A stretch of DNA of 7,141 nucleotides from Synechococcus sp. MED850 (GCA_002700765.1 PAEP01000051.1:1-7141); one strand, 5' to 3'; shown: positions 1 to 7,141, numbered from the stretch's first letter. Notes: generated by a model from the letters alone, not told the origin. Made by a program: numbers and translations.

Positions 1-26
1 AATCCAACCCGGCCCACCTTCCACAT

Positions 27-79
<53 letters not shown>

Positions 80-98
<19 letters not shown>

Positions 99-1540
99 TC
101 ACCCCTCAGTAGTAGCACCGCTGACTGAGCCGCGAGTCCACCGGACGAACTTGGTGGGGCCCCACAGGTCCAGAGGACTTTTGCGTTGGATCCGTTGAAA
201 CAAGCCGGAAGCGCCTGATCATGGCTGCGGTTGATCCAAATCTGGTGGGAAGTGGCCGTGCCGATCAACCCATCCGAGCCATGGCTGGTCCACTGGGTGG
301 CGCCTGCTCTTAGATCCGGGTAGCGCTGCCGGAGGGCCGCCAGCTCCGCCAAGAAGGGCCGCAGATCGGCCACCCATGGTTCATCCCATGGGAAAGCTTC
401 GCGACATGCCGGTTCCGGCCCGCTGGACTGTTCGGCTTCGGGCCCCCCGGCCAGACCCGCTTCAGTGCCGTAGTAGATGCAAGGGGCTCCGGGCTGCAGG
501 AAGAGAAGCAGCAGCGCCAGCTTCAACGCCGCCACATCACCGTTGAGGCTATGGAGCGCTCTGGGCACGTCATGACTGTCGAGCAGGTTCATCTGAGCGC
601 GATTCACCTGCGGGCGGTACCAACCGGCCGTGGTTCCCCAGATCTCAATCAACGCATCCGTGCTGAGTGGATTGAGGGGATATTCAGGATTGCGGTAACC
701 CTGACGAAGCTGATCTCCGGCCACCCAGCACAGGCTGCTCCAGCCCAGGCGGTAGTTCATCACCCCGTCAAAGTGCTCGCCTCCGAGCCAGGCGCGGGCA
801 TCCCCCCAGATCTCTCCAACAATCCAGGCCTCGGGATTCACCTCCCGCACCACCTGCCGGAAGGACACCCAGAAGTCCGCTGGCACCTCCGCGGGAACGT
901 CCAGACGCCAACCGTCGATCCCCCGCTCCAACCAATGACGTCCGGCGGACAGCAAATGGTCCCTCACCGCAGGATTGGCATGGTTGAACTTGGGCAGATC
1001 CGGTACGGACCACCAGCATTCGTAACCGCAGTCCTCTCCCTCAGATGGGTACGGCTGCACTGGCCAGCGATACACATGAAACCAATCGCGATATGGAGAA
1101 GCCTCGCCGTTCTCCGCAAGGTGGTGAAACGCCCAGAAACCTCGGCCGCAATGGTTGAACACTCCATCGAGCACCAGCCGCATTCCCCGCTCATGCACCG
1201 CTGCAATCAGGGCATCGAGCGCTTCATTGCCTCCCAGTAACGGATCAACCTGGAAGTAGTCGTACGCGTGGTAGCGGTGATTGGCAGCTGAACTAAAGAT
1301 CGGTGTGAGATAGAGGCAGGTGATTCCCATCGCCTGCAGCTGCTCGAGCGCTTCGATCACGCCATAGAGATCCCCACCCTGAAACCCCTGTTCGCGGGGG
1401 TCTGTTCCCCAGGGCTGCAGCGCCAGATGGCGCTGTTGCGGCACGCGTCCGCTGCGCCGGAAACGATCCGGAAAAATCTGATAGATCACGGCATCGGCCA
1501 CCCAGGCCGGTGGATCGCTGAAGGCTGTGATCTCGACCAA
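80..1540 (-). CDS. GH13 alpha-glucan hydrolase, cyclomaltodextrinase/neopullulanase-like, lacking the N-terminal domain
   Basis: This is a probably cytoplasmic GH13 enzyme (486 aa from the TTG at 1540) expected to hydrolyse alpha-1,4 links in maltooligosaccharides or cyclodextrins to maltose and glucose. No signal peptide is visible. Residues, counted from the TTG: YQIFPDRF at 20-27; NHRYHAYDYFQVDP at 87-100; region I DGVFNH at 125-130; nucleophile Asp214 in GWRLDVPAEV; acid/base Glu243 in IVGEIWGDA; third catalytic Asp324 in NLLDSHDVPR. These motifs and their spacing match the GH13_20 group, especially the short forms of about 475 aa known from Thermus-type bacteria, which lack the CBM34 domain of classical neopullulanases. 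A short acidic/serine stretch (EAEQSSG, 368-374) follows IYYGTEAGLAGG and looks like an insertion. The start is uncertain: an ATG at 1618 would add 26 residues but reads through the whole gap and into glpK antisense, and neither start has a good ribosome binding site. The stop lies in the T-loop of tRNA-Thr. The exact substrate is inferred. Confidence 0.9.
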
Positions 1541-1590
1541 CCGTTTGCACTGCGCAGACCTCTCGCTAGCAGGGAAGAAAACAAACGGCC
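1541..1590. promoter_or_regulatory. Divergent intergenic region between the GH13 hydrolase and glpK
   Basis: These roughly 50 bases separate two divergently transcribed genes, so both promoters should lie here or reach into the opposite gene. A 7-bp inverted repeat brackets the gap: CCGTTTG at 1541-1547 and CAAACGG at 1582-1588. CAAACGG therefore sits directly in front of both start codons, each read on its own strand. TTGCAC (1545-1550) and TAGCAG (1567-1572), 16 bases apart, form only a poor sigma70-like pair (about 3 of 6 matches each) for glpK. AGGGAAG (1571-1577) is a distant, weak Shine-Dalgarno candidate, 13 bases before the glpK ATG. No NtcA-type GTA-N8-TAC site is present. The regulatory role is inferred from position. 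Confidence 0.35.
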
Positions 1591-3096
1591 ATGGCGGATC
1601 AGCCTCTCCTTCTGGCATTGGACCAGGGCACCAGCAGCTCCAGGGCTGCGATTTTCAACAGTCGTGGCGACTTGGTGGCCTCAGCCAGCGCTCCGCTCCC
1701 GATTCAGTACCCCGCTGATGGTTGGGTTGAACAGAACCCGATGGACATCTGGGAAAGCCAGCGCCAGGCCCTGATCGACCTGCACGGCGGACTCAGTGAA
1801 GAGCAGCGCAGGGCCGTGGTGACCTGCGGCATCACCAACCAACGTGAAACCACGGTGTTGTGGCGACGCAGCAGCGGTGCTCCATGCGGACCGGCGCTGG
1901 TCTGGCAGGACAGCCGAACCATGGAGATTTGCCAGCGTTGGAAGCAACAGGGCCTCGAGCAGAACTGGTGCCACCGCACCGGTCTGCTGCTGGATCCCTA
2001 CTTCAGCGCCAGCAAGATCAGCTGGATGCTCGAACACCACGAGGAGGCATCCACTGCAGCGGCCAACGCTGATCTCTGCTTCGGCACGGTTGAGTCCTGG
2101 CTGCTGTGGCAGCTCACAGGAGGAGCCCGCCATGGATCCGATGTAAGCAACGCCAGCCGCACCCTGCTGATGGACCTCGAACAGCGTCAGTGGGTGGAGG
2201 CCTTTTGCGATCACACGGGCTTGCCGATGCACGCCCTGCCGGAGCTGCTTCCTTGCCGCGGAGAGTTTGGCCACATCGCCAGAGGTCTTCCCTTCGCTGG
2301 CCTGCCGATCCAGGCCCTGCTCGGTGACCAGCAGGCGGCCACCCTCGGCCAGCTTTGCCTTGGGCTCGGTGAGGCCAAATGCACCTATGGAACCGGAGCC
2401 TTTCTGGTGATCAACACCGGCAGCAGCATCCGCCGCTCCGAGGCTGGTCTGCTCAGCACCCTCGGCTGGACCGATGCAGCAGGAACCCCCACCTACTGCC
2501 TGGAGGGCAGCTTGTTCAACGCAGGAACGGTGGTGCAGTGGCTCAGGGACGGGCTGCAGATCATTGACACCGCCGCTGAAGTGAACGAACTCGCTGTGCA
2601 GGTGGCGGATTCAGGCGGAGTGATGCTGGTGCCCGCCTTCACCGGCTGGGGAACCCCGCACTGGGACCCGCAAGCTCGAGGGATGATCATCGGCCTCACC
2701 CGCGACAGCAACCGCAGTCACATCGCCCGTGCAGCCCTTGAGGGGATCGCCCTATCGGTGGCAACGCTGGTGGAGCTTGCTGAAACCGCTCTCGGCCACG
2801 GGCTTGGGGAACTGGCCGTGGATGGTGGCGCTGCAGCATCCAACCCATTGCTGCAGGCCCAGGCGGACAGCACCGGACTGATGGTGAGACGAGCCGCCAA
2901 CCTGGAGAGCACCGCGCGAGGCGTCGCCCTGTTCGCCGGGGTTCAGGCTGGCGTGGTGACCGATATCGAAGACCTGGTGAATCGTCGAGGCGACGGCGCA
3001 AGCCTGTTTGAGCCGCAGATGGACACAACCGTGCGCTCAGCCTGGCGCAGCCGCTGGAATGAAGCTGTTTCCCGGAGTCTGGGCTGGCATGGCTGA
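1591..3096 (+). CDS. glpK: Glycerol kinase
   Basis: This enzyme phosphorylates glycerol with ATP to sn-glycerol 3-phosphate in the cytoplasm. It is full length at 501 aa (E. coli GlpK has about 502) and belongs to the FGGY kinases. The N-terminal ATP-phosphate loop DQGTSSSRA is at 11-19. Glycerol-binding residues known from E. coli GlpK are all found: Arg85-Glu86 in TNQRETT, Trp105 in VWQDSRT, Tyr137 in DPYFSASK, Asp246 in GDQQAA and Phe271 in TGAFLV. Further family blocks are GLLSTLGW (286-293), the segment around WGTPHWDPQARG (353-364) and the adenosine-site VDGGAAASNPL (410-420). The fructose-1,6-bisphosphate loop GGTR of the E. coli enzyme is absent: the aligned residues, just before LPIQALLGDQQ, read PFAG (234-237). 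The ATG is supported by the immediate DQGT motif. The stop overlaps the start of glpD by 8 bases, which suggests an operon with coupled translation. No glpF facilitator is in the window. Confidence 0.97.
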   Translation: MADQPLLLALDQGTSSSRAAIFNSRGDLVASASAPLPIQYPADGWVEQNPMDIWESQRQALIDLHGGLSEEQRRAVVTCGITNQRETTVLWRRSSGAPCGPALVWQDSRTMEICQRWKQQGLEQNWCHRTGLLLDPYFSASKISWMLEHHEEASTAAANADLCFGTVESWLLWQLTGGARHGSDVSNASRTLLMDLEQRQWVEAFCDHTGLPMHALPELLPCRGEFGHIARGLPFAGLPIQALLGDQQAATLGQLCLGLGEAKCTYGTGAFLVINTGSSIRRSEAGLLSTLGWTDAAGTPTYCLEGSLFNAGTVVQWLRDGLQIIDTAAEVNELAVQVADSGGVMLVPAFTGWGTPHWDPQARGMIIGLTRDSNRSHIARAALEGIALSVATLVELAETALGHGLGELAVDGGAAASNPLLQAQADSTGLMVRRAANLESTARGVALFAGVQAGVVTDIEDLVNRRGDGASLFEPQMDTTVRSAWRSRWNEAVSRSLGWHG

Positions 3097-4630
3097 ACAA
3101 CCGATGGATCTCGTGGTCATCGGCGCTGGAGCCAGCGGCGCGAGTGTGGCCTATGAGGCGGCCCGGAGAGGTCTGTCCGTGGCCCTGCTGGAGGCGGGCG
3201 ACATCGGCGGAGGGACCAGCTGCCGCAGCACCAAACTCCTCCATGGCGGCGTGCGTTATCTCGAGCTCGCCTTCAAGACCCTCGATCTCGCCCAGCTCAA
3301 TCTGGTCCGGGAAGCGCTGCTGGAGCGCGGCCACTGGCTGCGGCAGGCACCGTTTCTGGCCCAGCGCCTGGAGTTGGCTCTGCCCACGGAGAGTTTCTTC
3401 GGGCAGGCCTATTACCGCCTTGGCCTTGGCGTCTACGACACCCTGTCCGGCCGGGAGGGCATCGGATCGAGTCGGATGCTGTCCAGGCGTGCACTGGAGC
3501 AGGCCTTGCCCCAGCTGAAGCCCTGCCATGGAGCCGTCGCTTACAGCGATGGGCAGTTCAACGACGCCCGTCTCAACCTGCTGTTGGCGCTGACCGCTGA
3601 ACAGGCTGGCGCGGTGCTGCGAAGCCGCTGCCCGGTTGTGGACCTTGAGAAGGATGCCAACGGCCGCCTCTGCGCCGCCATCAGCGAAAACGCCGATGGC
3701 GTTCGTGAACGCTGGCCAGCCCGGGTGATCATCAATGCCACAGGGATCGGCGCCGACTCGATTCGCCAACAAGCGGATTCCAGCGTTGACCCGCGGATGT
3801 TGACCAGCAGAGGCACGCACATCGTGCTTCAGGAGTCGCTCTGCCCAGAGGGAGTGGGCCTGCTGGTGCCTTCCACGGATGACGGTCGGGTTCTGTTCAT
3901 GCTGCCGTTCTTCGGCAGAACCCTCGTGGGCACAACCGACCAGGCCTGCTCTCAGGAGGCTGCAACACGCGCATCAGACCAGGAGGAGACCTATCTCCTG
4001 GATTACGTCAAACGCTGGTTCCCTGCTGCGGCTTCAGCGACCGTGACCAGCCGCTGGGCAGGCGGTCGGCCGCTTCTGAAGCCCGCAGGTGAAGGACTCG
4101 ACAGCAGCCGGGTGGTTCGGGAGCACGAGGTGGAGACGCTCCCCTGTGGTCTGGTGAGTGTGATGGGTGGGAAATGGACCACCTGCCGGCCCATGGCGCT
4201 CGACACCCTCGAGGCGGTGGAGCGTCAGCTGCAACAACCGCTGCCGAAGGCCCGACCGCTTCCTCTGATCGGCGCCGCCGCTGATCACACAGCCACATTG
4301 AGCGGGCTGGAGCAGCAGCGCATGGAACTCGAGGCGAAGCTTCCGGACACGCCGTTGCGCGACCTGCAACTCGATCACCTGCAAGCCAATCATGGGCTGC
4401 AGGCGCTGCCGCTGATCGAAACCTCGGCCCCGCACGACCGTGAACCCCTCAGCGCCGTGATCCCGGTGTGCCGAGCGGAGTTCATCCACGCCGTGAAACG
4501 GGAGCACGCCCGCAGTTCGGACGATGTGTTGGAGCGGCGCTGCCGCCTGGCGATGGTGGATGAACACGACGCCAGAAGGCTGCGACCTGAGGTGGAGGAC
4601 GTTCTGGCTCAGGCGGCACTGTCCGGCTGA
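3089..4630 (+). CDS. glpD: FAD-dependent glycerol-3-phosphate dehydrogenase
   Basis: This flavoenzyme oxidises sn-glycerol 3-phosphate to dihydroxyacetone phosphate and normally passes electrons to membrane quinone, so it is probably a peripheral membrane protein. It has 513 aa, the usual family length. The N-terminal Rossmann FAD-binding motif VVIGAGASGASVA is at 9-21, with the acidic Glu35 at the end of the second strand. The family signature GGTSCRSTKLLHGGVRYLE follows at 41-59. Other matching blocks are VINATGIGAD (214-223), MLPFFGRTLVGTTD (271-284), GGRPLL (325-330) and MGGKWTTCRPMA (359-370). The C-terminal helical domain has CRAEFIHAVKREHARSSDDV (461-480), which corresponds to the E. 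coli GlpD segment with RAE and ART.DDVL. The start at 3089 overlaps the glpK stop by 8 bases. ATG 3104, five codons later, is an alternative. Reading further upstream would only add glpK shadow sequence. The 3' end overlaps the opposite-strand GH13 gene by 22 bases. Oxidase activity instead of quinone reduction cannot be excluded. Confidence 0.96.
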   Translation: MAEQPMDLVVIGAGASGASVAYEAARRGLSVALLEAGDIGGGTSCRSTKLLHGGVRYLELAFKTLDLAQLNLVREALLERGHWLRQAPFLAQRLELALPTESFFGQAYYRLGLGVYDTLSGREGIGSSRMLSRRALEQALPQLKPCHGAVAYSDGQFNDARLNLLLALTAEQAGAVLRSRCPVVDLEKDANGRLCAAISENADGVRERWPARVIINATGIGADSIRQQADSSVDPRMLTSRGTHIVLQESLCPEGVGLLVPSTDDGRVLFMLPFFGRTLVGTTDQACSQEAATRASDQEETYLLDYVKRWFPAAASATVTSRWAGGRPLLKPAGEGLDSSRVVREHEVETLPCGLVSVMGGKWTTCRPMALDTLEAVERQLQQPLPKARPLPLIGAAADHTATLSGLEQQRMELEAKLPDTPLRDLQLDHLQANHGLQALPLIETSAPHDREPLSAVIPVCRAEFIHAVKREHARSSDDVLERRCRLAMVDEHDARRLRPEVEDVLAQAALSG

Positions 4631-6282
4631 TTGTCGGCAGGCTCCACCTCCCCGATCAGCCACCAGTTGAATCCGTAAGCAGGCAGATAAACGAACCATT
4701 CCGACGAGGCCGCCGGGAATTCACAGCCCCACATCACCTCACGGGTGCGCTCGCCTTCCCAGGGGGATAGATCCAGGCAAATCGAAGACCCAGCCGCTGT
4801 GACATTGCCCGCCACGAGAACGGTCATCTCGTCCGTGGATCGGACATACACGATCACCCCAGGGTGACTGCATCGCAGCAGACGGAAGTCTCCGTGGCGC
4901 AGCGCCGGCAGCAAGCGACGGGAGGTGAGCATGCGCCGGTGCCAATTGAGCAGCGAACCAGGCAACTGCTTCTGCACCTCAACATTGACCACGCGGTAGT
5001 CGTAACCGGGTGCGGTGATCGGCGGCAGCACCAACAACGGATCCGGCGCGGTCGAGAATCCACCGTTCCGGGCTGGCGTCCACGCCATCGGCGTGCGGTT
5101 CGGATCCCTGTCCCGCAGCCCCGGCCAATCCCCCATGCCCAGTTCATCCCCGTAGTACAGGCAAGGCATCCCCGGCAGGCTGTACAGCAGGCCGTGGAGC
5201 AGGCGGTTGGAACGGGGGTCACCGTTGAGCAGCGGAGCCAAGCGGCGATTGATGCCCCAGTTCAGCCAATGGCCCTGCCCCTGAGGCAGTCCCATCCGGA
5301 TGGTTTGAATGACCTCCTCGGGGATCAGATGACCGTCGCCCAGCCAGAGCTCGTCATGGTTGCGCAGGGGCAGAGCCCAACGGACCCCCGGGACCGCCTG
5401 CTGGGCTTGTTCGAGGCAGTTGCCCAGCTGCCGGGTGCTGCCACTGGCCACGGCCGCGAACAGATGGGCGGTCAGCACGAAATTGAACGCCCCATGCAAT
5501 TCATCGGCCTCCAGATACGGCGCTGCTTCTTGCACCGGCTGGATCGCTTCACCCAACAGCAGCACATCGCGTTGGTGGGCATCGACGCGTTGGCGCAGGC
5601 GTTTCAGGAAGGCATGCGTCTCGGGAAGACCTTCACAACGCGTTCCCTCCTCTTCGCAGAGGAATGGGACCGCATCGAGACGAAAACCATCGACGCCGCG
5701 ATCCAGCCAGAAATCAACGACCTCCAACATGGTGCTCTGCACCCACGGATTGGCGTAGTTGAGATCCGGCTGGTGGCGAAGGAAGCGATGCAGGTAGTAC
5801 TGCTCCGCCACCGGATCCCACTCCCAGTTCGATGACTCGAAATGACGGAAGAGGACGGGGGCATCGCTGAAACGCTGCGGATCGTCACTCCAGACGTAGA
5901 CATTGCGCTCCGGGCTGTCTTTCGCCGCCCAGCGGGCTCTCTGGAACCAGGGATGCAGATCACTGGTGTGGTTCAGCACCAGATCCAGAATCACCCGCAT
6001 GTCCTGGCTGTGGGCTGCCGTCAGAAACCGGTGAAAGGACGACAAATCCCCCAGATCGGGATGGATTCCCGTGAAATCGGTGATGTCATAGCCGCCATCC
6101 CGCAGCGGAGATGGATAAATCGGCGTCAGCCAGAGCGTCTTCACCCCAAGCCAGCGCAGATAGGGCAGCCGTGAGGCCAATCCCTTGAAATCCCCCGTTC
6201 CGTCACCGTTGCCGTCGGCAAAGCTCCGGACGATGAGCTGGTACACAACGGTGCCTGACCACCAGGGCTGGGCAGTGGTCAT
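4609..6282 (-). CDS. treS: Trehalose synthase-like GH13 enzyme (TreS family, GH13_16-like)
   Basis: TreS enzymes interconvert maltose and trehalose by intramolecular transglucosylation in the cytoplasm. This protein (557 aa from the ATG at 6282; a GTG at 6285 adds one residue) matches that family in order: SFADGNGDGTGDFKG (20-34), PIYPSPLRDGGYDI (54-67), region I DLVLNHTSD (100-108), HPWFQRAR (110-117), SPER..YVWSDDP (123-135), a SNWEWDP..QYY..RF segment (151-167), nucleophile Asp203 in GFRLDAVPF, the diagnostic EGT.CE.LPETHAFL (212-226), acid/base Glu245 in LLLGEAIQP, Asp310 in RNHDEL, and LYYGDELGMGD (375-385). There is no fused maltokinase domain. The residues after the acid/base, IQPVQEA, differ from the family's usual NQWPEDV, so the activity may differ from classical TreS. 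The gene ends inside glpD, tail-to-tail. Maltose from the nearby GH13 hydrolase is a plausible substrate. Family is firm, exact reaction is inferred. Confidence 0.88.
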   Translation of the reverse strand: MTTAQPWWSGTVVYQLIVRSFADGNGDGTGDFKGLASRLPYLRWLGVKTLWLTPIYPSPLRDGGYDITDFTGIHPDLGDLSSFHRFLTAAHSQDMRVILDLVLNHTSDLHPWFQRARWAAKDSPERNVYVWSDDPQRFSDAPVLFRHFESSNWEWDPVAEQYYLHRFLRHQPDLNYANPWVQSTMLEVVDFWLDRGVDGFRLDAVPFLCEEEGTRCEGLPETHAFLKRLRQRVDAHQRDVLLLGEAIQPVQEAAPYLEADELHGAFNFVLTAHLFAAVASGSTRQLGNCLEQAQQAVPGVRWALPLRNHDELWLGDGHLIPEEVIQTIRMGLPQGQGHWLNWGINRRLAPLLNGDPRSNRLLHGLLYSLPGMPCLYYGDELGMGDWPGLRDRDPNRTPMAWTPARNGGFSTAPDPLLVLPPITAPGYDYRVVNVEVQKQLPGSLLNWHRRMLTSRRLLPALRHGDFRLLRCSHPGVIVYVRSTDEMTVLVAGNVTAAGSSICLDLSPWEGERTREVMWGCEFPAASSEWFVYLPAYGFNWWLIGEVEPADNQPDSAA

Positions 6283-6336
6283 CACCCGGTTACTGCTGCA
6301 CCACTGCTAGACCCGACGGACATTTTCGTCAGCACT
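6283..6336. promoter_or_regulatory. Divergent intergenic region between the TreS-like gene and the aldehyde dehydrogenase gene
   Basis: About 54 bases separate the divergent starts and should hold or adjoin both promoters. I see no convincing -35/-10 pair on either strand and no strong ribosome binding site. A short GACG/CGTC inverted repeat (6315-6318 and 6327-6330, flanking GACATTTT) is too small to call a structured element. The promoter role is inferred only from gene orientation. Confidence 0.3.
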
Positions 6337-7141
6337 GTGACCCTGAGAGCCAGCCAACTGGAGCTGATGCGCGACCTCGTCGGCCGCGGAGAGACGCGCC
6401 CAATGAGCTGGCGCCTCGATCAGCTGAACCGCTTGCGAGCCTTGGTGGAGGAGCACGAACAGGAGCTTCTGGCTGCCCTGGCCTCCGATCTGGGCAAGCC
6501 TCAGACCGAAGCCTTCTTTGAAGTGGTGACGCTGCTGCAGGAGACCAAGCAGACCGTGAAGAATCTGCACCGCTGGATGCGCCCCCGATCCGTCCCTCTG
6601 CCCCTGACACAGCAACCGGGACGTGCCTCCGTCGTCCCTGAACCGCTTGGCTGTGTGCTGATCATCGGCCCGTGGAACCTGCCGTTTGCGCTGACTCTGC
6701 AACCTCTGATCAGTGCCCTGGCCGCTGGCAACACAGCCGTGCTGAAACCGTCCGAGCATGCGCCAGCGGTGTCAGCACTGATCACCAAGGCTTGTGCCAA
6801 CCATTTCGAATCCGATGTGGTGACCGTGGTGGAAGGGGACGGGCTCGTGGCAGCAGAGCTCGTGGCGATGCCGTTCGATCACATCTTCTTCACAGGCGGC
6901 GGAAGCATCGGTCGCAAAGTTCTCGCTGGAGCCTCAGCGAATCTCACACCAGTGACCCTCGAACTGGGGGGGAAAAGCCCTGCGATCGTTCTTCCAGGGG
7001 CAGATCTGGAGATCAGCGCCCGGCGTTTGATCTGGGGGAAAGGATTCAACGCCGGACAAGCCTGCATCGCACCCGATCACCTGATCGTGGAGCCCACCAT
7101 GCGTGAACCCTTGCTGGGAGCGATGGAGAAATCCCGGACAG
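6337..7141 (+). CDS. Aldehyde dehydrogenase, ALDH3 (fatty-aldehyde) type, 3'-truncated by the window end
   Basis: This NAD(P)+-dependent enzyme oxidises aldehydes to carboxylic acids. The visible 268 residues cover the cofactor-binding part and reach the active site; the rest lies beyond the window. The N-terminal RPMSWRLDQL (21-30) and DLGKPQTEAF (51-60) are typical of class 3 ALDHs. Cofactor-site motifs are GPWNLPF (111-117) and AAGNTAVLKPSE (129-140). FFTGGGSIGRKV (184-195) is the dinucleotide-binding turn, with GGGS where many relatives have GST. The general-base glutamate is Glu209 in VTLELGGKSP. The catalytic cysteine is Cys243 in FNAGQACIAPDH. The GTG start at 6337 is chosen because it puts 22 residues up to the ..TRP motif, as in human ALDH3A1; ATG 6367 is the alternative, and there is no upstream ATG before the in-frame stop at 6256-6258. 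Long-chain aldehydes or apocarotenals are likely substrates, by analogy with cyanobacterial homologues such as Synechocystis slr0091. It is not obviously linked to the glycerol/glucan genes. Confidence 0.93.
   Translation, partial: MTLRASQLELMRDLVGRGETRPMSWRLDQLNRLRALVEEHEQELLAALASDLGKPQTEAFFEVVTLLQETKQTVKNLHRWMRPRSVPLPLTQQPGRASVVPEPLGCVLIIGPWNLPFALTLQPLISALAAGNTAVLKPSEHAPAVSALITKACANHFESDVVTVVEGDGLVAAELVAMPFDHIFFTGGGSIGRKVLAGASANLTPVTLELGGKSPAIVLPGADLEISARRLIWGKGFNAGQACIAPDHLIVEPTMREPLLGAMEKSRT

Noticed and set aside
105..129. Hairpin CTCAGT/ACTGAG after tRNA-Thr as a terminator
   Set aside because: The stem has only 6 bp with a 13-base loop, no T-tract follows, and it lies in the coding end of the GH13 gene.
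551..1240. A 229-codon open frame on the plus strand
   Set aside because: It is antisense to the GH13 hydrolase, whose catalytic motifs are encoded across the same bases.
1566..1572. CTAGCAG upstream of glpK repeated on the minus strand upstream of the TreS-like gene (6310-6304), about 18-21 bases before each start
   Set aside because: One 7-mer match in either orientation between two gaps of about 50 bp is expected fairly often by chance, and it does not look like a known -10 or operator.
2696..3820. A 374-codon open frame on the minus strand across the glpK/glpD junction
   Set aside because: It is antisense to two clear enzymes, its protein shows no family motifs and is of low-complexity Arg/Gly/Ala/Pro character, as expected from the GC-rich codon bias of the genes opposite.
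4034..4699. A 221-codon open frame on the minus strand
   Set aside because: It is antisense to the conserved C-terminal half of glpD and also overlaps the 3' end of the TreS-like gene in another frame; no motifs are seen.
4864..5835. A 323-codon open frame on the plus strand
   Set aside because: It is wholly antisense to the TreS-like gene, is Gln/Arg-rich and shows no recognisable domain; it is a shadow of that gene.

Overview
The window looks like chromosomal DNA of a high-GC marine picocyanobacterium (Synechococcus/Cyanobium type). This is inferred from the GC-rich, tightly packed coding, the near absence of Shine-Dalgarno sequences, and the gene families present. The species cannot be fixed from this window alone. 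Nearly every base is coding. I see no insertion sequences, CRISPR arrays, prophage genes or clear intrinsic terminators.

Layout, left to right: a tRNA-Thr(GGU) gene on + (27-98); a GH13 cyclomaltodextrinase/neopullulanase-like hydrolase on - whose last codons run antisense into the tRNA; a divergent gap of about 50 bp; glpK (glycerol kinase) and glpD (FAD glycerol-3-phosphate dehydrogenase) on + with overlapping ends; a trehalose-synthase-like GH13 enzyme on -, tail-to-tail with glpD and overlapping it by 22 bp; a second divergent gap of about 50 bp; and the first 268 codons of an ALDH3-type aldehyde dehydrogenase on +, cut by the window end.

Functionally, GlpK and GlpD turn free glycerol into dihydroxyacetone phosphate and pass electrons to quinone. 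The two GH13 enzymes would handle small alpha-glucans: the first releases maltose or glucose from maltooligosaccharides, and the second is related to enzymes that interconvert maltose and trehalose. Glycerol plus alpha-glucoside enzymes side by side suggest turnover of storage glucan and compatible solutes (trehalose, possibly glucosylglycerol). This reading rests on neighbourhood and family membership. No solute-synthesis gene and no glycerol facilitator is present in the window.

I found no clear previously undescribed system. The points most worth a second look are the departures of the trehalose-synthase-like protein from the family around its acid/base residue, the loss of the fructose-1,6-bisphosphate loop in GlpK, the coding/tRNA antisense overlap, and the extreme compaction that leaves no room for terminators.
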